A stretch of DNA of 64,000 nt from Pedobacter sp. (GTDB taxonomy: Bacteria > Bacteroidota > Bacteroidia > Sphingobacteriales > Sphingobacteriaceae). The stretch is from positions 62,001-126,000 of the forward strand of contig NZ_JAVHXT010000007.1 of assembly GCF_031119335.1 (NCBI RefSeq), given 5' to 3'. Positions 24,898 to 33,316 of the stretch are shown one piece after another. A program made the translations under genes and the position numbers. The notes below the pieces were generated by a model. That model worked only from the letters and a program-made list of their open reading frames with translations. It did not search any database and was not told where the DNA came from. Position 1 is the stretch's first letter; each line of letters begins with the position of its first letter.

Positions 24898-25815
24898 ATG
24901 ATACGTCTCGAACTAATTGATACCGTTAAGAAACAATTTCCCAACTTAGACTTAAGCACTAAGGAAGGTATCATCAAATTCTCAAAAGTTGTAAAAGCTG
25001 AAATTAAACTGTTTGGTAATTTCTCTCCACAAGAAGTAGAAGATGTAATTGCGTTTTTAGAAAAGTACGGGAACACTTTTGATCCATTATTTAACCATAA
25101 AAATATTGCTATAATTCTTCGTGGACAGGGGGAAAACATCACACTTTCGCCAGTTAGAGATAAGCTGCCCGAAGAAACCATCCAAGAATTTAGAACACTT
25201 TTTGCTGAAAATACCCTTAACTACATTAAGCAATGTATCAAACTGAACGAATGGATCAACCTTAAAAACTTGTTTAGGGCCTATCCTTTTGTTGTTGACG
25301 ACTGGGTTAAGGATGAAACATTAAAGTCGTTAAGCTTAAAGAACATGGCGCTTGTAACCGCCATTAAAGAAAAGGAATTTATAGCTTTTACAGCACAATA
25401 CCCTTACGCTACAGACGTAAGCTATTTCGCCATGTTAAGTGCCGTAGATCATTTCTATTTTGATGAGGATATGCTTCGGATAAACCATGCGTTAGCGAGT
25501 TCTCCTAAAAACACATCCGATTTTCTTGTGCTGGGGAATATGATGTATGCACTAAGCTTCTACAATGCCTACAACGAGGATGTAAAACAAGTATTAGAAG
25601 CCAATAAGCGAGCTGCCCATGCCATGCTAAACATCACAGACAGTTCTACTTCCCGCAACTCGGGCTACGACGATCGTATGGGATGTATCCTTTATATCGT
25701 TTTCATTATTTTGTTAGCGATTTTGATTTTTGTAGTTGGTGTAGAAATTCCAAGAGGTGTAGTTTTAGTAATTATTCTTGCAATGAAGTTAATTTTCTTT
25801 TTATCGAAAAAATAA
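24898..25815 (+). CDS. Membrane-anchored protein of unknown function, paralogue 1
   Basis: The 305-residue protein has a large soluble, mostly helical N-terminal part (1-about 255) followed by two hydrophobic segments at the C-terminus (about 262-281 and 286-302). This gives a C-terminal hairpin or tail anchor with the bulk in the cytoplasm. It shares many positions with the next gene product: HKNIA-I-L-G-G, LNYxKxCI, YPF, LSLKN-A, PYA-D, a YFxED-IN segment and FYNAY. No known domain was recognised. The two genes are the rightward half of a cluster converging on an Hsp70/GrpE-like operon, so a chaperone-related role is possible (inference). Confidence 0.65.
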   Translation: MIRLELIDTVKKQFPNLDLSTKEGIIKFSKVVKAEIKLFGNFSPQEVEDVIAFLEKYGNTFDPLFNHKNIAIILRGQGENITLSPVRDKLPEETIQEFRTLFAENTLNYIKQCIKLNEWINLKNLFRAYPFVVDDWVKDETLKSLSLKNMALVTAIKEKEFIAFTAQYPYATDVSYFAMLSAVDHFYFDEDMLRINHALASSPKNTSDFLVLGNMMYALSFYNAYNEDVKQVLEANKRAAHAMLNITDSSTSRNSGYDDRMGCILYIVFIILLAILIFVVGVEIPRGVVLVIILAMKLIFFLSKK

Positions 25816-25887
25816 AATATCTAACGCTAAAATTTCTTTGTTTATTGCAGATTTACTTACCTTGATACAAAGAATGCTTGTTTTTAA

Positions 25888-26796
25888 ATGATACAGCTAC
25901 ACTACCTCACATTTGCCGAAGAACAGCTTAAAACACTCGATTTTGATAACAAAACCGATGTAATCAAGTTGGAGAAAATACTTAAGGCAGAATCGAAATT
26001 AAACTCCGATTTTAAGATCAATGATATTGAAAATCTATTGGAGTTTCTGCATTTACACGGCTCTAAATTTCTACCATTATTAAAACATAAAAATATAGCC
26101 ACCATTTTAAAAGGTGAAGGCCATTACATCAATTTTGCTCCTTTTAAAGAAGAAGTAAATGAGGAAGTTTTAGATGAATTTGTGCAATTGTTTGAAGATA
26201 ACATTTTAAACTACCTTAAAAATTGCATTCCACAAAGCAGATGGTCGAGCATAAAAAGTGTGTTTAAAACTTACCCATTTTTGCTAAGCGACTATATTGT
26301 GCAAGAGGTTTTTGATACGCTTAGCCTAAAAAATCAAGCCATTGCAGATGCCTTAGCCTCTGGCAACTATGCCGATTTTGTAGACCGGAACCCCTACGCT
26401 TCCGATAGCGGTTACTATTCGCTGTTATCTGAAATGGATGAGTACTATTTTGAAGAGGACATTAGGCAGATTAACAACATTACCGTAGCTAAACAAAAAG
26501 AGAAAAAGGCAAACATTGCAGCACTGGGCAAAATTCTTTATGCCGCAACATTTTACAATGCCTATACCGATGAATTGGCTTCAGTACTAAAAGATAACCA
26601 AGATGTTGCCTATAGCTGGATAGATCCGCAGCAGGAAAAGTCTGTTGCCTGGACCACCACCAACATCATTATTCTAATTGTGGTTATTTTAGGAGCTATA
26701 CTATTCGCAGTTGCACTACCTGGTAGTTTTGGCGGTGGCGCTTGGGTTGCTGTAATTGTGGGCAATATTGCCTATCAACTCCTTAAAAAGAAGTAA
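25888..26796 (+). CDS. Membrane-anchored protein of unknown function, paralogue 2
   Basis: The 302-residue paralogue of the preceding protein has the same layout: a soluble helical region (HKNIATILKGEGHYINFAP, LSLKNQAIADAL, NPYASDSGYYSLLSEMDEYYFEED, ATFYNAYTDEL) and a C-terminal hydrophobic pair (about 258-276 and 281-298) ending in KKK. Tandem duplication followed by strong divergence is apparent. Its stop codon directly abuts, with no gap, the stop of the convergent Hsp70-like gene. No family recognised. Confidence 0.65.
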   Translation: MIQLHYLTFAEEQLKTLDFDNKTDVIKLEKILKAESKLNSDFKINDIENLLEFLHLHGSKFLPLLKHKNIATILKGEGHYINFAPFKEEVNEEVLDEFVQLFEDNILNYLKNCIPQSRWSSIKSVFKTYPFLLSDYIVQEVFDTLSLKNQAIADALASGNYADFVDRNPYASDSGYYSLLSEMDEYYFEEDIRQINNITVAKQKEKKANIAALGKILYAATFYNAYTDELASVLKDNQDVAYSWIDPQQEKSVAWTTTNIIILIVVILGAILFAVALPGSFGGGAWVAVIVGNIAYQLLKKK

Positions 26797-29274
26797 CTAC
26801 CTTAACCCCAATGTACCGTTCTGATCTTCTAAGTAATCTTTTGGCTTTACCTTTAACTGATTATACAATCCAGAAATTACAGCCTTAAGCTCCTGAAAGT
26901 TTCTTTTCTCAATGGCTTGCTCGCCCTTGGTAATAAGCATTTTCACGTGGCTGTGGTTATCATATTCGTTTAAATCGAGGTGTGCATAGTCATAAAACAG
27001 TGGAATATAAGCTTCGTCGTTTTGATAATACAGCTCTCTTGCCAATCGTTTTAACTCCTTAGTTTTAGATCTGATAATAGACAACTGCCCCGAGTTAAGG
27101 AAAAGTTGTTCGTTCTTAATCACGTTGCTAAAAGTACGGTCTATTTTAGGGTTAGGGCGCAACAAAAGTTCTTCCTTAATTTCCTGTTTGTAAGCCTGAT
27201 ATTCCTCTATTTCAGAAAGTATATTCTTACCTCTAACCAATTGATCAAACTGCTGAAAAACCTTTCTTTTCCGCTCATCAATGTTAAAAATCTTATCGGT
27301 TACTACATCGTCTTCAATTTCTATCAGCTCCCGCAACAATTCAATAATCTCAATTCTAATCGCATTAAGCCTATCTACAATTTGATCGTTTTCGTTATAA
27401 CTAAACTCTTCTATTTCTGCATCAATATTTCCTAGCACATTTTCAAGCTCCTTTCTCATCTTTTCTATAGAAACTTTTCTAGATGAAGCGTTAAATACCT
27501 CTTGTTTTTCTAAATTGATAGAATCAATGAAAATCCCTATGGTTAAATCTCTGGATTCGCTTATTCCAAAATTGATTTCTATGTCTGTTCCCTTAAGCAG
27601 GTTTACTGCTAAATCTGCTGCATTAATTTCTAAATAACCAATGCCCAAATTACTTGCCGGAGAGGTAGCTGCGTTACCCTCTACGATATTGATAATTAGC
27701 TTGTCATCAGTTCCTTTTAAAATGGTTTTAGAAATGGTTTTGTATATCTTTTTTGAGAGAGGGAGGATTTCATTTTTCTTAAATACCCTTTCTAAAAATG
27801 TGGTTCCTAAGGTATCATCAACTTCTATACAGATATCGTTTGGCAAAGGTTGCCCAGAAATGTTGTAAATACCGTGATTAATTGCCAGGCGATCTTTTTC
27901 GAAAACGACCTGCTGTTGTTTATCAAAAATCTTCACATTAAAATAGTTGATAGACTTTGGCAGTAATCTTAAAAATTCGTTGAACCGCGAATGAAATGGC
28001 ATTATTCCAGTGTCAAAACCGCCGTCAGAACGGGTTATTCTGTAATAGCCCGAAAACTCGTTTGGTACCAAACCTGTTAGCAATTCTTCTGGGTCTTGCG
28101 AATTAATTTCATATACCAATTTCACATCTTTTAAATGCTCGGTCTGCGTAGTTGGTTGCTGGACATCAATTGCTGTGGTTTCATTAAGCATCCGTGTTCC
28201 GGCAAAATAACTTGCCCCTACAATAATTGCCGTTGTTGGGTCTATTGTAGAATCTACATAACAATTAAAGCTGCTTGCCAAGCTAGTTCTAATATATGGA
28301 ATGTAGGTAGTGCCTCCTACCAAAATAATTCTGTCGATCTGTACGTTTTGGATATTATTTTTCTCCAACAGCAGTTTCGTTAACTTGATGGTTTCTTCTA
28401 CTTTTGGCTGTATGAGTTTGTTAAACTGTTCCCTTTTAATTTCAATTTCTGCAAAGTTTCCATTAAAATCTACCTCAACATAAGTAGTTTCATTTATAGA
28501 CAGTTCTTTCTTTGCCTCTTCTGCCTTATAAGCGAGTTCTACAAACAGCTTATTGTAATCGGAATTTTCACCGTTTACCATTTTTTTCCAAAGACCACTT
28601 TCGTTAAAAAGCTGCTCTAATTGTGGGCACAGTAAGTGTTCTACCATCAACTGGTCTATATCTACCCCTCCCAAAAAGTTATTTCCTTCGTGATCAATAA
28701 CCCGCAGGTCTCTGTCGCTAATGTTTACCAAAGCAACATCGAAGGTACCTCCGCCAAAATCGTAGACCAACCATTTTTTATCTTCGGTAACTTCTGCACT
28801 TTGGGTATTTGCATAGGCTAAACAAGCCGCAATAGGCTCTTGCAACAAGGCCACTTCGCTAAGCCCAGCATTGTGACCTGCAGTTTTGGTGGCGTTAGAT
28901 TGTATGGTGTCAAAAGATGCAGGAATAGTAATTACAGCCGCTTTAGGTTTCTCCTCTCCCACAAAATTCAGCAGTTCTTTTAAGATGAGCGTAGAAAAAT
29001 CTATGGCTGTTTTTTGTTCGTTTAATGGTGTATTATAAATGTAGTCGCTCCCCATTTTTCTTTTAAACGAAGAGAAAACTTGACCGGGCTGTATTTTGGT
29101 AAATTCCCTAGCTTTATCACCTATTAAAATCCTACCATTTCTGTAAGCCACTACAGAAGGTAAGGTTTCCCTAAAGCCCACTGGATTTTTATAAACATTT
29201 ACCTTCCCATTTTGGAACTTCCCTATGCCAGAGTTAGTAGTTCCTAAATCAATCCCGAAATCTATATTTGCCAT
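26797..29274 (-). CDS. Divergent Hsp70-family ATPase with extended C-terminal region
   Basis: The 825-residue protein (DnaK is about 640) has an N-terminal actin-like ATPase domain with IDLGTTNSGIGKF (phosphate 1), LLQEPIAACLAY, VYDFGGGTFDVALV (phosphate 2), GGVDID and IILVGGTTYIPYIR (adenosine motif). After about residue 380 it departs from DnaK: beta-rich segments, then a long charged helical region (about 600-825) with no EEVD-like tail. It is translated directly after a minimal GrpE-like protein (one-base gap), which suggests a dedicated nucleotide exchange partner. No J-domain gene is adjacent. It likely acts on specific clients rather than general folding (inference). Confidence 0.88.
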   Translation of the reverse strand: MANIDFGIDLGTTNSGIGKFQNGKVNVYKNPVGFRETLPSVVAYRNGRILIGDKAREFTKIQPGQVFSSFKRKMGSDYIYNTPLNEQKTAIDFSTLILKELLNFVGEEKPKAAVITIPASFDTIQSNATKTAGHNAGLSEVALLQEPIAACLAYANTQSAEVTEDKKWLVYDFGGGTFDVALVNISDRDLRVIDHEGNNFLGGVDIDQLMVEHLLCPQLEQLFNESGLWKKMVNGENSDYNKLFVELAYKAEEAKKELSINETTYVEVDFNGNFAEIEIKREQFNKLIQPKVEETIKLTKLLLEKNNIQNVQIDRIILVGGTTYIPYIRTSLASSFNCYVDSTIDPTTAIIVGASYFAGTRMLNETTAIDVQQPTTQTEHLKDVKLVYEINSQDPEELLTGLVPNEFSGYYRITRSDGGFDTGIMPFHSRFNEFLRLLPKSINYFNVKIFDKQQQVVFEKDRLAINHGIYNISGQPLPNDICIEVDDTLGTTFLERVFKKNEILPLSKKIYKTISKTILKGTDDKLIINIVEGNAATSPASNLGIGYLEINAADLAVNLLKGTDIEINFGISESRDLTIGIFIDSINLEKQEVFNASSRKVSIEKMRKELENVLGNIDAEIEEFSYNENDQIVDRLNAIRIEIIELLRELIEIEDDVVTDKIFNIDERKRKVFQQFDQLVRGKNILSEIEEYQAYKQEIKEELLLRPNPKIDRTFSNVIKNEQLFLNSGQLSIIRSKTKELKRLARELYYQNDEAYIPLFYDYAHLDLNEYDNHSHVKMLITKGEQAIEKRNFQELKAVISGLYNQLKVKPKDYLEDQNGTLGLR

Positions 29275-29275
29275 T

Positions 29276-29566
29276 TTATTCTACTATTACCACAGCTTTT
29301 TGAACAAGTGTATATTCGCCATCAATTTGATGATAAATAACTGGTTTAATTACTTTTGATATTTTATTTTGATGGTTTTCACTTAGAAAATTAGCCTCTA
29401 CCGAAACGTCTCTTTCATCATATCTTTGTCCAATCGGATTAACTATTCTATAACCTTCCTGCTCTATTTCGTAGTATAATCTTTCGAAATTTCTCTTTAC
29501 GTTCTGCCCGTTTTCGGTACCAAGTTTGGTTTCTATTTCGAAGATTTGATTGATAATGTTTTTCAT
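29276..29566 (-). CDS. Minimal GrpE-like nucleotide-exchange protein
   Basis: The 96-residue protein has a short helix (NVKRNFERLYYEIEQEGYRIV) followed by a segment like the C-terminal beta domain of GrpE: NPIGQRYDERDVSVEANF, KISKVIKPVIY and EYTLVQKAVVIVE, where GrpE has G-x-x-FDP-x-x-HEA and a final strand. The long N-terminal coiled coil of ordinary GrpE (about 190 residues) is missing. Its position immediately upstream of the Hsp70-like gene supports the assignment. Dimerisation and exchange activity are untested. Confidence 0.68.
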   Translation of the reverse strand: MKNIINQIFEIETKLGTENGQNVKRNFERLYYEIEQEGYRIVNPIGQRYDERDVSVEANFLSENHQNKISKVIKPVIYHQIDGEYTLVQKAVVIVE

Positions 29567-29734
29567 CTTATAAAATTTATCTTCAATGGTGATGAAGCTA
29601 TCATGATTTTATTCTTTCCCTTGTGAGCTTGGTTTAAATCATGATGGTTTCATACGTTTTTATTGAGTTCGTTATCGTCACTAAATTAAAATTTAATTAA
29701 TGATTGCACTAATTTTTATCTTTTTAACGCAAAC

Positions 29735-29766
29735 AAAAAAGGGATAGCTTTCACCATCCCTTTTTC
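29735..29766 (-). terminator. Intrinsic terminator after the YugP-type peptidase gene
   Basis: An AAAAAGGGAT-type stem with complement ATCCCTTTTT around a short loop lies 18-50 bases past the stop of the leftward peptidase gene, with T-runs on both strands. Confidence 0.75.
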
Positions 29767-29783
29767 TGCTTTTCTAAAATAGG

Positions 29784-30479
29784 TTATTCTCTGCTTCTGC
29801 CAAATAGCATTGATGCATAATAAAGCAAATTGGCTAGGGCACCTAATGCTGCTACAACATAGGTCATTGCCGCCCACCATAAAGCATCTTTAGCTTGGGT
29901 ATTTTCTTCTGTTGTTTTCATTACCCCTTGATTATTTCTTAACCAAAGCAGAGCCCTATTGCTGGCATCAAACTCAACAGGTAAGGTTACAATACTAAAT
30001 AAGGTAATAACAGCCAAACCCACTACTCCAATTCCCAACACTATAGGGTTACCTGTAAATCCTATCAATAGTACCCCTATCAGTAAAACCCATTGCAATA
30101 GGTTTGATGAAATACTTACTACAGGTACCATGTTTGAGCGAAATTGCAACCAACCATAACTTTTAGCATGCTGTATGGCGTGGCCACATTCGTGAGCTGC
30201 TACTGCCGCTGCTGCTACACTCCTTCCATAATATACATCAGTACTTAGGTTCACTGTCATGTCAGCAGGATTATAATGATCCGTTAACTGACCTTCTGAA
30301 CTTAGTACTTTTACGTTGTAAATTCCATTGTCGTGCAGCATTTTTTCAGCTACTTCTTTGCCCGAAAATCCAGAATTAAGCTGCATTTCGGCATATTTCG
30401 AAAATTTGTTCCTGAAACGCCATTGTACGAACATGCTGAGCAGAAGTATCGGAACAAATAAAATTAAATACGTTTCCAT
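29784..30479 (-). CDS. Membrane zinc metallopeptidase, YugP family
   Basis: About 231 residues from the ATG at 30479. The frame continues upstream to 30569, but METYLILFVPILLLSMFVQWRFRNKFSKYAEM is the typical family N-terminus with an opening transmembrane helix. The zinc motif HECGH is at about 96-100 in AAVAAHECGHAIQHAKSYG. Three more hydrophobic segments follow, and a conserved PVEFDASNRAL segment supplies the probable further ligand. YugP-like peptidases are widespread but poorly characterised. Confidence 0.9.
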   Translation of the reverse strand: METYLILFVPILLLSMFVQWRFRNKFSKYAEMQLNSGFSGKEVAEKMLHDNGIYNVKVLSSEGQLTDHYNPADMTVNLSTDVYYGRSVAAAAVAAHECGHAIQHAKSYGWLQFRSNMVPVVSISSNLLQWVLLIGVLLIGFTGNPIVLGIGVVGLAVITLFSIVTLPVEFDASNRALLWLRNNQGVMKTTEENTQAKDALWWAAMTYVVAALGALANLLYYASMLFGRSRE

Positions 30480-30602
30480 TTCTATTAATGTTTGTTTTTC
30501 AATCTTTAGTATTCTTAAGAACTCCATATTTGGAGCATTTTGCTTCGATAAATCAAAAAGTGTTCCCATATTTATGAGAAATAAAATTTTTACATTTTTT
30601 TC

Positions 30603-31745
30603 ATGGAAGCACCTAACTTGTCTTATTGGGAAAAGACCAATTTTTACACTACAGATATTGTAATTGTAGGAAGTGGAATTGTTGGTTTAAATGCGGCCAT
30701 AACTATAAAGAAAAAGCAGCCAACACTTAACGTAACTATATTAGAACGAGGTTTTTTACCATCTGGCGCTAGTACTAAAAATGCTGGTTTTGCATGTTTC
30801 GGCAGTATTTCTGAACTCATTGAACAGGAAAAGGTTGGTGGGACAGAGTTGCTTCGGGAACTTGTAAGGAAACGTTGGGAAGGACTGCAAAAATTGCGTT
30901 CTTTAGTTGGCGATGACAAACTAGACTTACAAATTAACGGTGGTTTTGAACTTTTTAAAGCAGAAGAGTTTGCTCTTAAAGACGAATGTGTATCAAAAAT
31001 AAGCCATTTTAACGCTATAGTAGAAGATATTACCAGTATTTCTGATGTGTTTTCCGTAACAAACAGCAAACCGAAAATTTTTGGTTTTAACTATATCGAT
31101 TGTCTAATTGAGAATAAATTAGAGGCTCAACTAGATGCGGGCAAAATGATCAAAGCTTTGGTACAAATTGCTGCTTCTTTAGGTGTTGTAATCTTAAATA
31201 ATTGCGTTGTTAATGATTTTAAGGAAGAGGAAAATTTTATTAGTGTATTTACATCGCAGGGTAAATTTAAAGTTAAAAAGTTGCTGTTTTGCACTAACGC
31301 TTTTGCCAACCAGCTTTTCTCGCAATTATCTTTAAAGCCTGGCCGTGGGCAGGTGCTAATCACCAAACCTATTGATAATTTGAAGCTGAAAGGCACTTTC
31401 CATTACGATAAAGGTTATTACTATTTCAGAAATGTGGGCAATAGAGTTTTACTGGGGGGTGGTAGAAATTTAGACTTTTTTACCGAAGAAACTCATCAAT
31501 TTGGTGAAACACCTTTGGTTCAAAACACCTTGTTACGCTTATTAAAAGAAGTGATTTTACCCGATACGCCTTTTGAAATTGAACAGAAATGGAGTGGAAT
31601 TATGGCATTTGGAAATGAGTTATCTCCTATTGTTGAAGAAGTTGCACCTCATGTTTTTTGTGCTGTTCGTTGTAATGGAATGGGCATTGCCATTGGTAGT
31701 CAAACGGGCCAAGAGGCTGGGGAGTTGGTGTTGAGGAGTTTTTAA
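30603..31745 (+). CDS. FAD-dependent oxidoreductase (DAO/DadA-like)
   Basis: The 380-residue protein has an N-terminal dinucleotide-binding motif (DIVIVGSGIVGLNAAITI, about 18-35), the segment LERGFLPSGASTKNAGFACFG typical of amino-acid oxidase-like enzymes, and a C-terminal FAD closure region with WSGIMAFGNELSPIV and RCNGMGIAIGSQTG. Members oxidise C-N bonds of amino acids or similar compounds. Substrate unknown. It is divergent from the YugP peptidase, with the two starts about 120 bases apart. Confidence 0.87.
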   Translation: MEAPNLSYWEKTNFYTTDIVIVGSGIVGLNAAITIKKKQPTLNVTILERGFLPSGASTKNAGFACFGSISELIEQEKVGGTELLRELVRKRWEGLQKLRSLVGDDKLDLQINGGFELFKAEEFALKDECVSKISHFNAIVEDITSISDVFSVTNSKPKIFGFNYIDCLIENKLEAQLDAGKMIKALVQIAASLGVVILNNCVVNDFKEEENFISVFTSQGKFKVKKLLFCTNAFANQLFSQLSLKPGRGQVLITKPIDNLKLKGTFHYDKGYYYFRNVGNRVLLGGGRNLDFFTEETHQFGETPLVQNTLLRLLKEVILPDTPFEIEQKWSGIMAFGNELSPIVEEVAPHVFCAVRCNGMGIAIGSQTGQEAGELVLRSF

Positions 31746-31747
31746 TT

Positions 31748-32338
31748 TCACTTTTGTTTTTCTGTAACTCCATATTTTATACCTGCTTTTTCGAAGAATT
31801 CTTTAATCATGTTAATTTTATGATCGCATTCTTCTTCTACAGCAATTCTCTTAGAAAAATTTTTCAAGCGTAAGCAACTAAAACATATCTCTATAAAATC
31901 AAATACTTCACCCTTTTCATTCAAAAATAATATTGCATTTCTAGGTGAGTAACATAATCCTAAATTCGACACGTGACCATTACCTATTGCATTGTAATTA
32001 AACCATATATCCGTTAGTTTATCTATTTCGATAAGATTTAATTTTTTAACTTCTTTAAACCGGTTAATACAAGCAGCCATGTATGACTTCGGCATGTTTT
32101 CATTATAAAGAACTTTGGTGGTATCAAGCTGACCCCCATTAGTTGGATCTTCAAATGAAACGAGATGAATACTGATAGCACTATTAAAGGGATAATTTTT
32201 TATCCTTTTAGAAAAACTTACATAAGAAACCCTTCCAAATTTATAGGAATTTGAGGACTCGATCGGTGCAGATTTCTTATTCTGCCCTAATAAGTCTATG
32301 CTTATTAAAATCAACAATAAAATTATAGTATACCTCAT
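31748..32338 (-). CDS. Exported protein of unknown function
   Basis: The 196-residue protein begins with a signal peptide (hydrophobic IILLLILISIDLLG, cleaved near residue 18). The mature part has the pattern FNYNAIGNGHVSNLGLCYSPRNAILFLNEKGEVFDFIEICFSCLRLKNFSKRI, which contains three Cys that could form disulfides or bind metal, and a Lys/Glu-rich C-terminus. No family recognised. It is convergent with the oxidoreductase gene and six bases downstream of purU. Confidence 0.6.
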   Translation of the reverse strand: MRYTIILLLILISIDLLGQNKKSAPIESSNSYKFGRVSYVSFSKRIKNYPFNSAISIHLVSFEDPTNGGQLDTTKVLYNENMPKSYMAACINRFKEVKKLNLIEIDKLTDIWFNYNAIGNGHVSNLGLCYSPRNAILFLNEKGEVFDFIEICFSCLRLKNFSKRIAVEEECDHKINMIKEFFEKAGIKYGVTEKQK

Positions 32339-32344
32339 ACCAAT

Positions 32345-33184
32345 CTATTCAAAAACTACAGTCTTATTTCCTACTACAAAAACCCTATCATCAAATACCA
32401 ATTCTAAGGCTTTGCTTAACACAGATTTTTCTATTTCTCTACCTGCAATTGCCATTTGCTTGGCGCCGTACGTATGATTTACGTGTATAGTTTGCTGGTT
32501 AATAATTGGTCCTTCATCCAAATCGTTAGTTACAAAATGAGCGGTTGCGCCAATAATTTTAACTCCTCTTTTAAAAGCTTGCTGGTACGGACTTGCGCCT
32601 ATAAATGCCGGTAAAAACGAATGATGGATATTAATTATTTGATGCTTGTATTTAGCTACAAAGCTTGGCGAAATGATACGCATAAACTTAGCCAAAACAA
32701 TATAGTCCAGCTCGTATTTATCTAACTGATGGATGATAGCAGTTTCAAAATCTTCCTTACTCAAGTTTTCATGAGAGATGTGGTGAAAAGGCACATCTAA
32801 TTTTTCGGAAAGTTCTTTTAGATTCTCGTAGTTACCAATCACACATTTTACCTCAGCTCCCAACGTTTTAAAATAATTTCTTATCAAGATATCAGACAAG
32901 CAATGAAACTCTTTAGTAACCAACACAGCAATACTTTTATCCGCTTTTGGCACTACTTCTATCAACGCTTTTGAAGGAAGTGCTTTTTGTAATTCTATTT
33001 TTAATTCCTCTGTACCTTCTATTGCATTACTACAAGATATTCTAGCGAAAAACCGTTGCTCTTCTTCATCTACAAACTCACGCATAGCGATGATATTGAG
33101 TTGATGATTAGCCAGAATTCTAGTGATATTAGCCACCAAACCAACTTCATCTTTACATTGTATTAAAACTAAAAGCTTATTCAT
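32345..33184 (-). CDS. purU: Formyltetrahydrofolate deformylase PurU
   Basis: Hydrolyses 10-formyl-THF to THF and formate, balancing one-carbon pools and supplying formate to PurT. The 279-residue protein has an N-terminal ACT domain (LVLIQCKDEVGLVANITRILANHQLNI) followed by a formyltransferase-type domain with INIHHSFLPAFIGASPYQQAFKRGVKIIGATAHFVTNDLDEGPII, which holds the catalytic Asn/His/Asp set, and VNHTYGAKQMAIAGREIEKSVLSKAL. Full length. Confidence 0.96.
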   Translation of the reverse strand: MNKLLVLIQCKDEVGLVANITRILANHQLNIIAMREFVDEEEQRFFARISCSNAIEGTEELKIELQKALPSKALIEVVPKADKSIAVLVTKEFHCLSDILIRNYFKTLGAEVKCVIGNYENLKELSEKLDVPFHHISHENLSKEDFETAIIHQLDKYELDYIVLAKFMRIISPSFVAKYKHQIINIHHSFLPAFIGASPYQQAFKRGVKIIGATAHFVTNDLDEGPIINQQTIHVNHTYGAKQMAIAGREIEKSVLSKALELVFDDRVFVVGNKTVVFE

Positions 33185-33250
33185 GAGCTAAATATAATAA
33201 TCAAACCTTAGCTCGTACATTAATTTCGTTATTTTGTATTCTTATTGTTT

Positions 33251-33309
33251 AAATAAACCACATAGGCACATAGATTTTTTAACAAACTCTGTGTCTATGT
33301 GGTAAATAA
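33251..33309. repeat. Short inverted-repeat element, CCACATAGACACATAG family
   Basis: A 47-bp unit (33257-33303) starts ACCACATAG and ends with its complement CTATGTGGT. It is flanked directly by AAATAA on both sides, possibly a 6-bp target duplication although the site is A/T-rich. Related arms occur at 53915-53985, about 50443-50575 and 4794-4823. Its right end overlaps the GTG that would otherwise start rmuC early. Confidence 0.6.
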
Positions 33310-33316
33310 ATTGAAT

